Both the position numbers and the translations under genes were made by a program. DNA of 64,000 nt from Candidatus Gagatemarchaeum stordalenia (GTDB lineage: Archaea; Thermoproteota; Nitrososphaeria; Nitrososphaerales; Gagatemarchaeaceae): NCBI GenBank assembly GCA_003164815.1, contig PLUF01000043.1:61889-125888 (forward strand), in the 5' to 3' direction. The notes beneath the pieces were generated by a model. It made no database searches. It had not been told where the DNA came from and saw only the letters and a list, made by a program, of their open reading frames with translations. Below are positions 42,695-51,080 of this stretch, piece after piece; position 1 is the stretch's first letter, and the number at the start of each line of letters is the position of its first letter.

Positions 42695-44124
42695 CAACCA
42701 GAACGAAAGAGGCGAAGATGACTCCACTTCAGCTGGAGCACCAGAAGGGGACCGCCGGCTCCGGCGCCGAGGACCTGATAGAGACGAGGATCGCTTCGGT
42801 GCTGGGCCTCAAGCAGTTCATGCAGGGACCCATCCGGGCCCTGCTCATCAAGGGCCTCGCGGGCACAGGGAAGACAACCGTCGCCCTGGAGATCCTCAAG
42901 GCGGCCGGCAAGGGGAAGGGGGCATACGTGTCATCGCGCGTCCCGAAAGAGCTGCTTGAGACGCACATCCCCGCGATGAAGGAGACCCTGCACAACCAGG
43001 AGTTCCTGGACATCAGGCTCGAGGACGCGTCGTCGGTGCTGGACCTGGTGATGCAGCTCACTGAGCCGAAGAAGTTCAGGACCATCGTCTTCGACAGCTG
43101 GGACGGCCTGGCGAAGGAGCTGGACCAGAGGGAGAGGCTCAGGGCGGAGAAGACCCTGATGGCCCTGGCGCACAACTCCGGGGCTCAGCTCGTCTTCGTG
43201 AGCGAGGAGCCAGGAGCCACGACCATAGACTACCTGGTAGACGGGATACTCGAACTGGTGACGGTTGAAGAGCAGGACCGCACCGTGAGGGAGTTCATCA
43301 TACACAAGCTCCGAGGGACGAAGATACCGCAGCGGAAGTACATCTTCACGCTCCTAGACGGAAAGTTCACCTTCTTCGGTCCGTACACCATACCGGACTA
43401 CTCGAAGATGAGCAAGATCGCCCAGAGGCCCGACATCGGCGAATCCTATTCATTCGGGAGCGGCGCCCTGGATAGGCTCTTCGGAGGCATGATCCCGGGG
43501 AGCACGCTCTCCATAGAGTACGATGAGAATGTCCCCTACTCAGCCCTGAGGGCGATAGAATACCCGCCGATCATCAACTTCCTCTCGAGAGGAAGGAGCG
43601 CGATCCTGCTCCCGCTGCCCGGCGCTAACGACGAGATAATCAACTCGATCCTGGCAAGGGCAGTCGGGAAGAACGTCGTGAGCGAGAGGCTGCGCATCCT
43701 CAACATCCTGAGGACCAGCGACCTCAAGACCGCGAGCCTTCCAAAGGAGGCCACGCCGCAGGAGATCCACGAGATAGTCGCGAACGAGACCACTGAGCTG
43801 CGGAAGAAGTCGGTGGACAAGACGGTCCTGCTCGTGAAGTCGGTGAGTGCCCTGGAGAACCTCTTCGCCTCGGACCTTGATTCGCTGCTCGAGGTAACGT
43901 CACAGGAGATCATCACCCTGCAGCAGTCGCACGATGCGCACATCCTATTCCTGCCCAAGGACTCGCCCATCAGGTCGCGGATCCTCTCGATGAGCTCGAG
44001 CTACGCGAAACTCTTCGTCAGGGACGGCACGGTCCTCATGTTCGGCGTGAAGCCCCATACGGGCATCTATGCGCTTCAGCACCTCGAGGACCCCATCGCC
44101 CCGTCTTTGACTCAGCTCGTGTGA
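42691..44124 (+). CDS. KaiC/GvpD-like RecA-fold ATPase
   Basis: 477 residues. Walker A GLAGTGKTT (about 55-63) and Walker B TIVFDSWDG (about 131-139) are clear. DGILELV resembles the RecA-fold strand that follows. A second, degenerate RecA-like half spans about 250-470 (FGSGALDRLFGGMIPGSTLSIEYD) without a P-loop lysine. The arrangement recalls GvpD, a regulatory ATPase of gas-vesicle genes, and the broader KaiC group of signalling ATPases. No gas-vesicle gene is nearby. TTG start overlapping the upstream gene. A signalling or regulatory role is inferred. Confidence 0.75.
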   Translation: MTTRTKEAKMTPLQLEHQKGTAGSGAEDLIETRIASVLGLKQFMQGPIRALLIKGLAGTGKTTVALEILKAAGKGKGAYVSSRVPKELLETHIPAMKETLHNQEFLDIRLEDASSVLDLVMQLTEPKKFRTIVFDSWDGLAKELDQRERLRAEKTLMALAHNSGAQLVFVSEEPGATTIDYLVDGILELVTVEEQDRTVREFIIHKLRGTKIPQRKYIFTLLDGKFTFFGPYTIPDYSKMSKIAQRPDIGESYSFGSGALDRLFGGMIPGSTLSIEYDENVPYSALRAIEYPPIINFLSRGRSAILLPLPGANDEIINSILARAVGKNVVSERLRILNILRTSDLKTASLPKEATPQEIHEIVANETTELRKKSVDKTVLLVKSVSALENLFASDLDSLLEVTSQEIITLQQSHDAHILFLPKDSPIRSRILSMSSSYAKLFVRDGTVLMFGVKPHTGIYALQHLEDPIAPSLTQLV

Positions 44125-44546
44125 GCCGGACTGCGGGGTTGGTCGGCGGGGGTCGGAGCAAACTCCCTCTCCTCCCACATATCGTACGCGGTGGCCGAGG
44201 AGGAGGCCTGCGCGATTATCGTGATCGCAAGGACGAAGTGCAGGAAGAGGATGACTTCCTTGAATGGTACGCCCAGTATTGACATGTCCGTCAGGTAAAG
44301 GGGGAAACCGATTACGGTGTCGAGGACGGCCAGCTGGGCGGTGGATCTGGATATTCTCTTGATTCTGTCGGGGCACGAGGTGTTGCGGATCTGGCGGTAG
44401 ACGATGAGAGCCAGCACCACCACGACCGCCCCGCCGAGCACGTGCAGGTCGAGGTTGGCGTCGTAGCCGAGCACCGGGAAGAAGACGATCAGCATCTCGA
44501 GCAGCACCGCCCAGATGAGCAGGTACATCGCGACCCAGGTCTTCAT
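44112..44546 (-). CDS. Four-helix membrane protein with palindrome promoter
   Basis: 144 residues starting MKTWVAMYLLIWAV (ATG at 44546). A longer frame from 44642 would include the promoter itself: TATA at 44568-44576 and the palindrome at 44588-44603. Four hydrophobic segments (about 5-25, 32-50, 72-90 and 95-115). Conserved-looking His in DLHVLGG and FLHFVLAI could bind haem, as in small b-type cytochromes; this is a guess. It is convergent with the KaiC-like gene, overlapping its end by 13 bases. Confidence 0.65.
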   Translation of the reverse strand: MKTWVAMYLLIWAVLLEMLIVFFPVLGYDANLDLHVLGGAVVVVLALIVYRQIRNTSCPDRIKRISRSTAQLAVLDTVIGFPLYLTDMSILGVPFKEVILFLHFVLAITIIAQASSSATAYDMWEEREFAPTPADQPRSPAHTS

Positions 44547-44567
44547 GCCGATTCGGCCGGCGCCCGT

Positions 44568-44603
44568 AGTAATAAGAAGCGAGATGATTCTCAATGATGG
44601 GAA
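44568..44603 (-). promoter_or_regulatory. Promoter of the four-helix membrane protein: TATA plus palindrome
   Basis: TTCTCAATGATGGGAA (44588-44603) has an intact TTCTCA arm and a one-mismatch second arm. TATA (CTTATTAC on the minus strand, 44569-44576) follows after 11 bases. This moves the gene start to 44546. Confidence 0.6.
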
Positions 44604-44650
44604 ATGTCGGCGCGGGTCATCGTCAAGTGCGGACCAAGACATAGGGGATT

Positions 44651-44839
44651 GTGCCGGAACGGCCCGGGTGTCCCTCGTGCGACAGCTCGAACCCCGCCGG
44701 GACGAGGTTCTGTCGAATGTGCGGGAGTAGATTGCACCCTAAAGACAAAGCCGGTCCGGCCGCGCCCGCTGGGTTGGTGAGGGACTGGATGACGAGTTCG
44801 CCACCTCTTCAGGGACGACAACCTCCCCGTTCCGCCTGA
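44651..44839 (+). CDS. Small zinc-ribbon protein
   Basis: 62 residues from GTG. CPSCDSSNPAGTRFCRMCGSRL is a standard double-CxxC ribbon at residues 7-28. The rest is Pro/Ala-rich. It precedes the DUF167 gene by 64 bases. Function unknown. Confidence 0.55.
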   Translation: MPERPGCPSCDSSNPAGTRFCRMCGSRLHPKDKAGPAAPAGLVRDWMTSSPPLQGRQPPRSA

Positions 44840-44903
44840 GTCCGGCCGACAACTGGGCAGAGATCTCCATCGCAATAGAGAACGCCACCGCGCCGTCACA
44901 CGG

Positions 44904-45185
44904 ATGACGGCGGGGAGCGATGGAAAACGCTTACAGAATGGCTCGGTGAACGGTAAGGACGTGCTGGTCAGAGTGAGGGTGACTCCCAACGCAAAGAGGG
45001 CCATGGTCGTTAGGGTCGCCGAGGCCAGTTTCGAGGTCAAGGTCGACGCCAGGGCCGAGGACGGCCGGGCGAACAAGCGGCTCTTGGAGATACTCTCGGA
45101 GCACCTTGAAATCCCGAAGTCGAGGATATCGCTCGTAAAGGGAGCAAGGTCCAGGGACAAGGTCTTGGAGGTCGACCTGCCATAG
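44904..45185 (+). CDS. DUF167 (YggU-like) family protein
   Basis: 93 residues. LVRVRVTPNAKRAMVV, VKVDARAEDGRANKRLLEILSEHL and ISLVKGARSRDKVLEVDL cover the whole DUF167 fold. A GTG at the NGKDV position is an alternative start. The family is widespread in archaea with no agreed function, though a link to RNA has been proposed. Confidence 0.88.
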   Translation: MTAGSDGKRLQNGSVNGKDVLVRVRVTPNAKRAMVVRVAEASFEVKVDARAEDGRANKRLLEILSEHLEIPKSRISLVKGARSRDKVLEVDLP

Positions 45186-45309
45186 GGCGCGTGTTCCTGA
45201 AACCCTCCCACAGGACGGGGGCGTGGCGGGCATCGGACGCTCGGATAGTCGACGCCCGGCGCCCCAGGGTCGCCGCGAGGATGAAATCTGTTGCCCGGGG
45301 GAACCCAGA

Positions 45310-45795
45310 ATGACGGCGGGGCGCCGGGACGTGGATCCCAACGTCTGGTCGCGCTACAGCATCAGGGGGACATTCAGGTTCGCGCTCGCCGGCGCGTTGG
45401 GTTTCGGGGTCTCCGAGATCGTCCTTTGGGTCGGGCTCCTAATCTTCTACGGGTCGGTGGGCATCCCAAGGGAGAGCTTCTCGTCCCCGGATCTAATAGC
45501 GCTGGACGCGGCATCGCTAACAGTCGGCGTCTCTGCCTCATTCTTCATCAACGAGAGAATCACCGTACACATCGCGCATGCAGCCTTTCACGACGGGGAG
45601 AGGAGGTTGGTCCGATTCCTGAAGTTCCAAGCGGTGAGCGAGTCTGGAAATGTGGGCATCGTCCTGGTGCAGCTTCTGCTGCTCGCCACACTCTCGGTCA
45701 CCCCGCTTCTGGGAACGGTCGTTGGGGCGATCGTCACGTACCCCATGGTGTACATGATTTCGATCTGGGTCGTGTGGGGAGAGTCGACAACCTAA
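45310..45795 (+). CDS. GtrA-like membrane protein, copy 2
   Basis: 161 residues from ATG 45310. Four membrane helices; FALAGALGFGVSEIVLWVG, VGVSASFFINERITV and FLKFQAVSESGNVGIVLVQLL are shared almost verbatim with the 41860-42351 protein, so they are recent paralogues. The 110-base stretch upstream has no gene. Probably a lipid-linked sugar or envelope role, as inferred for GtrA. Confidence 0.83.
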   Translation: MTAGRRDVDPNVWSRYSIRGTFRFALAGALGFGVSEIVLWVGLLIFYGSVGIPRESFSSPDLIALDAASLTVGVSASFFINERITVHIAHAAFHDGERRLVRFLKFQAVSESGNVGIVLVQLLLLATLSVTPLLGTVVGAIVTYPMVYMISIWVVWGESTT

Positions 45796-45929
45796 GATGC
45801 GCCGAGAGGAGTAGGCGTCGAACGCTCCTCAACCCCGAGGACCCATGCGGTTGAGAAGGGCCAGATGACAGGTGGGACGGGCGGACCCGAGAAAGGAATA
45901 AGGAACACGTCCAGCAGAGGAGCGCTCCC

Positions 45930-46601
45930 ATGATGGAAGAAAAATGGGCCGCCGTCGACAGCTACATCTCAAACCTGATGGTCCACCAGGATGAGGCACT
46001 GGACGCGGCCATCAAGGAGGGCAGGGCTGCCGGTCTGCCTGCGATAAACGTGACCCCGAGTCAAGGCAAGATGCTTCAGATACTCGCCCTGATGCAGGGG
46101 GCGCATGATATCCTGGAGATAGGAACTCTGGCTGGGTATAGTACGATCTGGCTGGGTCGAGCGCTGCCTGCGGGCGGCCGCCTCATAACCCTGGAACTTG
46201 AGAAGAAGCACGCTAAGATAGCGCGCGCCAACATCGCGCGGGCCGGTCTGGACTCTATAGTCGAGGTAAGACAGGGCCGCGCGCTCGACACGCTCACGCA
46301 ACTGGCTGCGGAAGGCAGGAGGCCGTTCGACCTGATCTTCATTGACGCGGACAAGGAGAGACTGCCAGCCTACTTCGCTTGGGCCCTGAGGCTCTCCCGC
46401 CCGGGCACGCTGATTGTCGTCGATAACGTCGTGCGCGACGGCAACGTAATCGATGCCTCGAGCACCGACCCGGATATCCAGGGCGTGCGCAACTTTAACG
46501 CGGCCGTCGCCGCCGAGGCTCGTGTGAGCGCAACCGAGATTCAGACAGTGGGGTCCAAGGGGTACGACGGATTCGCTCTCGTCCTTGTCCTAACCTTGTA
46601 G
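45930..46601 (+). CDS. O-methyltransferase (class I, SAM-dependent)
   Basis: 223 residues. The SAM-binding motif is ILEIGTLAGYSTIWLG (about 63-78), followed by acidic LITLELEKKHAKIARANI, DLIFIDADKERLPAYF and LIVVDNVVRDG, the catechol/caffeoyl-CoA O-methyltransferase family pattern with metal ligands (D, D, N). Substrate unknown; adjacent genes give no pathway. Confidence 0.9.
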   Translation: MMEEKWAAVDSYISNLMVHQDEALDAAIKEGRAAGLPAINVTPSQGKMLQILALMQGAHDILEIGTLAGYSTIWLGRALPAGGRLITLELEKKHAKIARANIARAGLDSIVEVRQGRALDTLTQLAAEGRRPFDLIFIDADKERLPAYFAWALRLSRPGTLIVVDNVVRDGNVIDASSTDPDIQGVRNFNAAVAAEARVSATEIQTVGSKGYDGFALVLVLTL

Positions 46602-46757
46602 CGCCCGAGCGACGGGGGTGCTAGTGAGTGGGCTCGCTGCGTCCTCGCCGGCTACTACTCAGGGATGCGAGTCTAGCGAGGCCTATCTGAGCCGCGAGTC
46701 ATGGTCCGGACATATCCGAGGCGCATGCAGCTTGGCACGGAGGCGAACGGAGACTGC

Positions 46758-46883
46758 CTACCTCAGCTTCTTGACCTTCCGGTTCCGGCTGCGATACACC
46801 CTGAGGAGGATGTACCCCATCCCCAGAACGATGAGCGCGTAGAGAACCAGGACTAGAAGCAGGAGGGGGTCGCTCGTCGCCAT
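46758..46883 (-). CDS. Tiny single-helix membrane protein (41 residues)
   Basis: One hydrophobic helix (PLLLLVLVLYALIVLGMGYI) followed by a basic tail (RVYRSRNRKVKKLR). The TATA box CTGTAAATAATC (about 46903-46914) predicts a start at the ATG, so it is leaderless. Divergent from the SGNH gene. Function unknown; the clear promoter supports expression. Confidence 0.55.
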   Translation of the reverse strand: MATSDPLLLLVLVLYALIVLGMGYILLRVYRSRNRKVKKLR

Positions 46884-46984
46884 TTTCTGATGCGGCTGGG
46901 CTGAGATTATTTACAGTTTTCCCAAGGTTGGCGCCCCCTCGCGCTCTCCTCAGGACGGCGCGACTATAGATATGCGGACGAACC

Positions 46985-47599
46985 GTGAAGAGCGGCATGG
47001 GCGAGAGGCTGGTCGTCGTCGGGCTAGGAGATTCAACGACCGCTGGGACCCCAGCGTTCCTCTCGCCACTCGAGGCCCCTCCGAGCGGGATGGGCAACCC
47101 CGAGAGCCAGTACGGCTACTGGGTCACCAAGGCGCACCCTGGATGGAGGTTCCTGAACAAGGGGATCAACGGACAGCGCACGGACCAGATGCTCTCGCGC
47201 TTCGGCCGCGATGTGATCCTCGCCAAGCCGGACATAGTCGTCATCCTCGGTGGCGTGAACGACATCTACCAGGGGCGACGTCCGGAATCGGTCAGCGACA
47301 ACCTTCAGATGATGTACGAGCGGGCAGAAGCCTCTGGGATAGCCGTCGTGGGCGCGACCATCCTTCCTTACAACTTCGCCGAGGTGCGCGACTGCGAGGC
47401 GATCCGCAGGGTGAACTCGTGGATCGAGGAGAGGTCGAAGAGCTCCTCCTTGCTCTTCTGCGACACCAACAAGGCGGTGCGGGACTCCGAAGAACCCGAC
47501 GCGCTGAACTCGAGTCCTGACGGGCTGCACCCGGACGTCGAGGGTTACAGGAAGATGGGCGAAGCCGTCGTCAAGACTCTGGCCGACGCAGGCTACTGA
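46985..47599 (+). CDS. SGNH/GDSL-type hydrolase
   Basis: 204 residues from GTG. Block I GDST (15-18; GDS-T), block II with GINGQRT, block III GGVND and block V DGLHPD (Asp and His of the triad) are complete. A lipase/esterase or deacetylase of the TesA-like group; no signal peptide. Downstream gene is convergent. Confidence 0.87.
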   Translation: MKSGMGERLVVVGLGDSTTAGTPAFLSPLEAPPSGMGNPESQYGYWVTKAHPGWRFLNKGINGQRTDQMLSRFGRDVILAKPDIVVILGGVNDIYQGRRPESVSDNLQMMYERAEASGIAVVGATILPYNFAEVRDCEAIRRVNSWIEERSKSSSLLFCDTNKAVRDSEEPDALNSSPDGLHPDVEGYRKMGEAVVKTLADAGY

Positions 47600-47631
47600 G
47601 TCGACGCTCGGATTGGACGGCGCGGAAGGTT

Positions 47632-48249
47632 TCAGAGGGCTGCTCTTGGCTTGTGGCCCTTCGCCAAGTAGGTCGAGACGGCCAGCATCCAAACCAAGAC
47701 CGAACCGATCAGCGCCCGTTCGGTGACGCCGCCGATTCGGGACGCAAGGTGAGGCAGTACGAAAGGCAGTCCGAAGAGGAGAACCAGGAACAGGACCGCG
47801 ATCGCCGCCACTGGGAGCGCGAACTTCTTGAGGTCGCGGAGCGCCGGATCGTGGCCAAACTGGAGGGAGAGCCCGAGCACTCCCAGCGCGCCACCCACGA
47901 ATGCGAGGAAGGCCACAACCAAGTGGATGAGACCGTGCCACGAGACTGGCGTGGCGGGGACGTCTGTCGGGAACAGCGCAAGCAGCAGGGCGCCCACCCC
48001 CCATACGCCGAGGAGGAAGACCCCTCTTCGGTATTTGGCGCTGTCAACTCCCAGGAAACTCAGGGTCCTGCCGAACGCGTAGAGGAAAGCGAGCGAGAGC
48101 AGGCCGCGGTTCACGAAGTTCAGCGCCATGATGTATCCGTATGGTCCGACCGCCAGGTCGCTCTCCGCGGTGTTGATGGGGTTGTAGTGCGGAGGGAGAA
48201 TCTGGGCGACGACGTCGAGAACGAGGTAGAGGAAGACGGCCGCATCCAC
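47632..48249 (-). CDS. DUF998-like membrane protein
   Basis: 205 residues from a GTG; the frame extends a little further upstream without a usable start. About six hydrophobic segments. LPPHYNPINTAESDLAVGPYGYIMALNFVNRGLLSL matches the DUF998 opening. WHGLIHLVVAFLAFVGGA gives the second conserved His region. It follows the PadR gene by about 70 bases in the same direction, so it is the likely target of that regulator, a common pairing. Confidence 0.7.
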   Translation of the reverse strand: MDAAVFLYLVLDVVAQILPPHYNPINTAESDLAVGPYGYIMALNFVNRGLLSLAFLYAFGRTLSFLGVDSAKYRRGVFLLGVWGVGALLLALFPTDVPATPVSWHGLIHLVVAFLAFVGGALGVLGLSLQFGHDPALRDLKKFALPVAAIAVLFLVLLFGLPFVLPHLASRIGGVTERALIGSVLVWMLAVSTYLAKGHKPRAAL

Positions 48250-48320
48250 AGCCCAGAAGATCGCGCTGGTTGACTTGCGGGCCTCGCCTGCGCTCGACGC
48301 TCCATCCTGGGCCGAGACGC

Positions 48321-48797
48321 TTATGGCTGGTTCACCAGCTTCGTTATCCTTTCTGTAGCATCGTCGAGCACCCTTGCGACCTCGGTCCGTCTCTCCTCGG
48401 ACATCTCCGGGAGTGAAATGAGTATGGTCCGCTCGAGTCTAGCGGCGCTCCTCCTCAAAGGGAAGGCGTCCCCGCCAGACCTCCCGTCGAAAAATCTCAC
48501 TGCTGCGTCGAGGTCCCGCCTGTTCATCTCGAGGAAGTCCTTCCCGGGCGCGGTAATCTTGTAGACCGTCTTCCCGCCCCCGCGCGTCCCGGCGATGAAG
48601 TCCTGGTCTTCGAGCCACTGGAGCGTCGGATAGATCACCCCGGGGCTGGGCTCGTAGCCTCCGTTGAAGAGCGCCGAAATCTCCTTCGAAACCTCGTAGC
48701 CGTGCATCGGTCTGGACGAGAGCGTCTTCAGTATCAACAGCTTCGCGCCTCCCCTCCTCATGACACGGTGCAGGGAAACACCTGGTCTTTCGAGCAA
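48321..48797 (-). CDS. PadR-family transcriptional regulator
   Basis: 158 residues from TTG. The winged helix is LLILKTLSSRPMHGYEVSKEI, with SPGVIYPTLQWLEDQDFI as recognition and wing, and a C-terminal helical dimerisation region. The promoter has an 18-bp perfect palindrome between TATA and start (48807-48824), which suggests it represses its own unit, including the DUF998-like gene. The inducer is unknown. Confidence 0.9.
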   Translation of the reverse strand: MLERPGVSLHRVMRRGGAKLLILKTLSSRPMHGYEVSKEISALFNGGYEPSPGVIYPTLQWLEDQDFIAGTRGGGKTVYKITAPGKDFLEMNRRDLDAAVRFFDGRSGGDAFPLRRSAARLERTILISLPEMSEERRTEVARVLDDATERITKLVNQP

Positions 48798-48806
48798 GTC
48801 TAACCC

Positions 48807-48838
48807 GATATATCGCGATATATCTTCTTATTTAAACC
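48807..48838 (-). promoter_or_regulatory. PadR promoter with palindromic operator over the transcript start
   Basis: GATATATCGCGATATATC (48807-48824) is a perfect 18-bp inverted repeat. The TATA box is on the upstream side (48829-48838, GGTTTAAATA on the minus strand). The transcript start, about 25 bases from the TATA box, falls inside the repeat, so binding would block initiation. Confidence 0.75.
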
Positions 48839-48879
48839 TTGGGCGAACGTCCCCGGCGCCCCAGCCTAGTCAGCGTTAA

Positions 48880-49707
48880 GTGCCCGTCCCCACGGAGGCA
48901 GAAGATGAGCCTAGGTTGCCACTCAGTCTGAAGGTCGTCCGGGCGGTGAGGGACATCGGGGTAAACAAAGGCGCGACGGGCCCTCACTTCATGGAGTGCG
49001 ACGACGGCCTGACGTATCTTGTGAAGTTCTCCGGAGGCTCGAGGGCGGCGGTCAACGAGTTCATTGGCCAGACTCTAGCCCGCGCAGTCGCACTTCCCAC
49101 TCCGAACAGCGCGCTCGTCGATCTGAGCGCGGAGGTCATCGCGCACTCGAGCGACCTGCGGAACAGGGCGATTCTGCCGGGACTCCACCAGGGCAGCGAG
49201 GTCATCGCGAACTCCTCCGACCTTTCGGAGCTGGAGAGGAGGCACGGGAAGCTGGACGAGGAGCTGGTCAACGTGGAGGTCCTCCCCGGCACGGTCTGCC
49301 TGGACAACTGGATCCTCACCGAGGACAGGGACAGGGCCGAGAACCACCTTATCCAAGCGGTGCCGGGCGGGTTCAGGTACTACATGGTGGATTTTACTCA
49401 CTCCTTCACGGGACCGACCTGGACCGCCGACTCGCTGGACCAGGGCTCCTTCGTGAGGACCCTCGTCCCGACGGAACCTCAGTTGGCAGCCTCGATAAGA
49501 GGGCTGCATTCTGTCGAGTCGACGTTGAAGAGGATCGAGACCGTTGGGGACTCGAAGATAGAGGAGATAATCGCCTCGATTCCGGGTGCTTGGTCGGTCA
49601 GCGGGGAGGAGCGCGAGATTCTGGTCAGGTTCATTGAATTGCGTCGAAGTCTGTTGAGAAGCGTGTTGACCTCAAACGCGAGCAGGTTTCCAAACTGGTC
49701 AGGCTGA
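48880..49707 (+). CDS. HipA-like kinase-fold protein
   Basis: 275 residues from GTG. YLVKFSGGSRAAVNEFIGQTLARAVALPTP resembles the HipA ATP-binding lobe (HipA_2 group), and CLDNWILTEDRDRAENHLI with YYMVDFTHSFTG resembles the catalytic DxxxxN and metal DFxx motifs. The C-terminal 70 residues are helical. No HipB-like antitoxin gene is adjacent, so a stand-alone Ser/Thr kinase role is more likely than a toxin pair. Substrate unknown. Confidence 0.72.
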   Translation: MPVPTEAEDEPRLPLSLKVVRAVRDIGVNKGATGPHFMECDDGLTYLVKFSGGSRAAVNEFIGQTLARAVALPTPNSALVDLSAEVIAHSSDLRNRAILPGLHQGSEVIANSSDLSELERRHGKLDEELVNVEVLPGTVCLDNWILTEDRDRAENHLIQAVPGGFRYYMVDFTHSFTGPTWTADSLDQGSFVRTLVPTEPQLAASIRGLHSVESTLKRIETVGDSKIEEIIASIPGAWSVSGEEREILVRFIELRRSLLRSVLTSNASRFPNWSG

Positions 49708-49744
49708 CCGCCCCGGGGTTAGAATTGGAAGCTTGGCAGGCTGC

Positions 49745-50626
49745 TCAGTTCCCGAGACTCTGTAGAGCCCCCGCGTCCCAGACCGCTAGGTCCTCCACGA
49801 TCCTCCTCTGTACGATCTGGTCGCCGGCCATTGCCAGGATCCTCTCCAGCATCTGTTGCTTCACCTCGGGAGGTATGATCTGCGCGCCCAAGGAGCGCTT
49901 TGCATTCGCCCTCTTAATCGCCTCGGCCACCGAGATCGATATCGTTTCGTCGCGTATCCTCTCCAGTTTGCGTGGAGGGATCCGCGTCTTGAGCTCAAGT
50001 TCGTTCTGCCACATTCGGTGCTGCGTTCTGGTGGGATGTTCCCTCCGAGAGTCTTGGGTTATGCTAGAAGATCCGAAGGGCGCTGGAGCGACACCGGAGT
50101 CCTGCGGACCCTGAGGGACCCGGAGGATCAACATAACAGGGCCCCTCGTGACGCGTCCGAGGTCACGCACCACCGCGATCCAGTCGACCACGACGTGCAG
50201 TACGTGGATCGTGATTGCGGCATCGAACGACTTGTCAGAGAAGGGCAGCGCGTAGGCGTCGCCGACGACTAGCCTGTCCAGTCCCTTTTCCCTAGCCTTC
50301 ATGATCATCCTTCGGGAGACGTCCACGCCGGTGACATCGAACCCAAGGTCGGAGAGAGGCTTTGCGAACCTGCCAGTACCGATCCCCAAGTCAAGGACGC
50401 TCTTGCATCCCTCGAGCGCGTCGGCGAGGGCGGCGACCTCAGCCTGGGTTGCCGACTCCCTGGTGGCATCGTACTCGTCCGCCATGCTATCGTACTCGGC
50501 TTCCAAGTCTCGCTCTATCGACACATTCGACTCATCAATAAAAGGAATCGGGAGAACAAGATGAGACTCGGGAGAGGTACTTGGAGCACGTCCGACTTCG
50601 CGCTCTTCGAAGTTGGCGTCGAACAT
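49745..50626 (-). CDS. SAM-dependent methyltransferase with helical C-terminal extension
   Basis: 294 residues if started at ATG 50626; the longer frame to 50668 starts inside AT-rich promoter-like sequence. The class I motif is VLDLGIGTGRFAKPLSDLG, then VTGVDVSRRMIMKA and VVGDAYALPFSDKSFDAAI. Residues beyond about 200 are a charged helical region. Substrate not identifiable. No partner genes nearby. Confidence 0.82.
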   Translation of the reverse strand: MFDANFEEREVGRAPSTSPESHLVLPIPFIDESNVSIERDLEAEYDSMADEYDATRESATQAEVAALADALEGCKSVLDLGIGTGRFAKPLSDLGFDVTGVDVSRRMIMKAREKGLDRLVVGDAYALPFSDKSFDAAITIHVLHVVVDWIAVVRDLGRVTRGPVMLILRVPQGPQDSGVAPAPFGSSSITQDSRREHPTRTQHRMWQNELELKTRIPPRKLERIRDETISISVAEAIKRANAKRSLGAQIIPPEVKQQMLERILAMAGDQIVQRRIVEDLAVWDAGALQSLGN

Positions 50627-50837
50627 CAAAAAAAGCAGGATGAAATGCGAGTCTTCAGGAAGAAACATAAAACTTAAGTTCCGAAGTTATGGAATATTCT
50701 GCTAGTATCCTGCCAGCAAGGCAGTGTCCTTATCGTATTCCTGCTGCGAAGAATGTTAGATAAATCATGGTGGTATTAATATGTGTAATCATGTGTATAC
50801 TGAAAGTTTATTTGGAACCGGTGACCGTAGGTTGCCC

Positions 50838-50960
50838 ATGACCACCGACGACAAAATCAGATATGGGATGATGGCACTTACCGGCAGTTCAGTTGTTCTG
50901 GCAGCATTTGGGGTACACATTAACCCGCTAGCATACATGGGCGGCTTCGGATCAGGGTAG
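50838..50960 (+). CDS. Tiny hydrophobic protein (40 residues)
   Basis: MTTDDKIRYGMMALTGSSVV opens one membrane helix that ends in a Gly-rich tail (MGGFGSG). An AT-rich region with TATA-like GTTTATTT lies about 30 bases upstream. Small proteins of this shape are seen in other archaea, but I cannot name a family. The rest of 50669-51080 shows nothing else. Confidence 0.4.
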   Translation: MTTDDKIRYGMMALTGSSVVLAAFGVHINPLAYMGGFGSG

Positions 50961-51080
50961 AATTATTTCTACACTCAATCCTCTCCGATCCTCGGTGTCT
51001 TCATTTTCCATTTTCGGGTTCCCGCGTGGGCTCTACGCCGCCTACTGAGCCCTCTTCGAACAGAAGCAGTGATTCGGATT

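Noticed and set aside
50679..50694. TTCCGAAGTTATGGAA upstream of the methyltransferase
   Set aside because: Too many mismatches, and the 11-base TATA spacing is not met.
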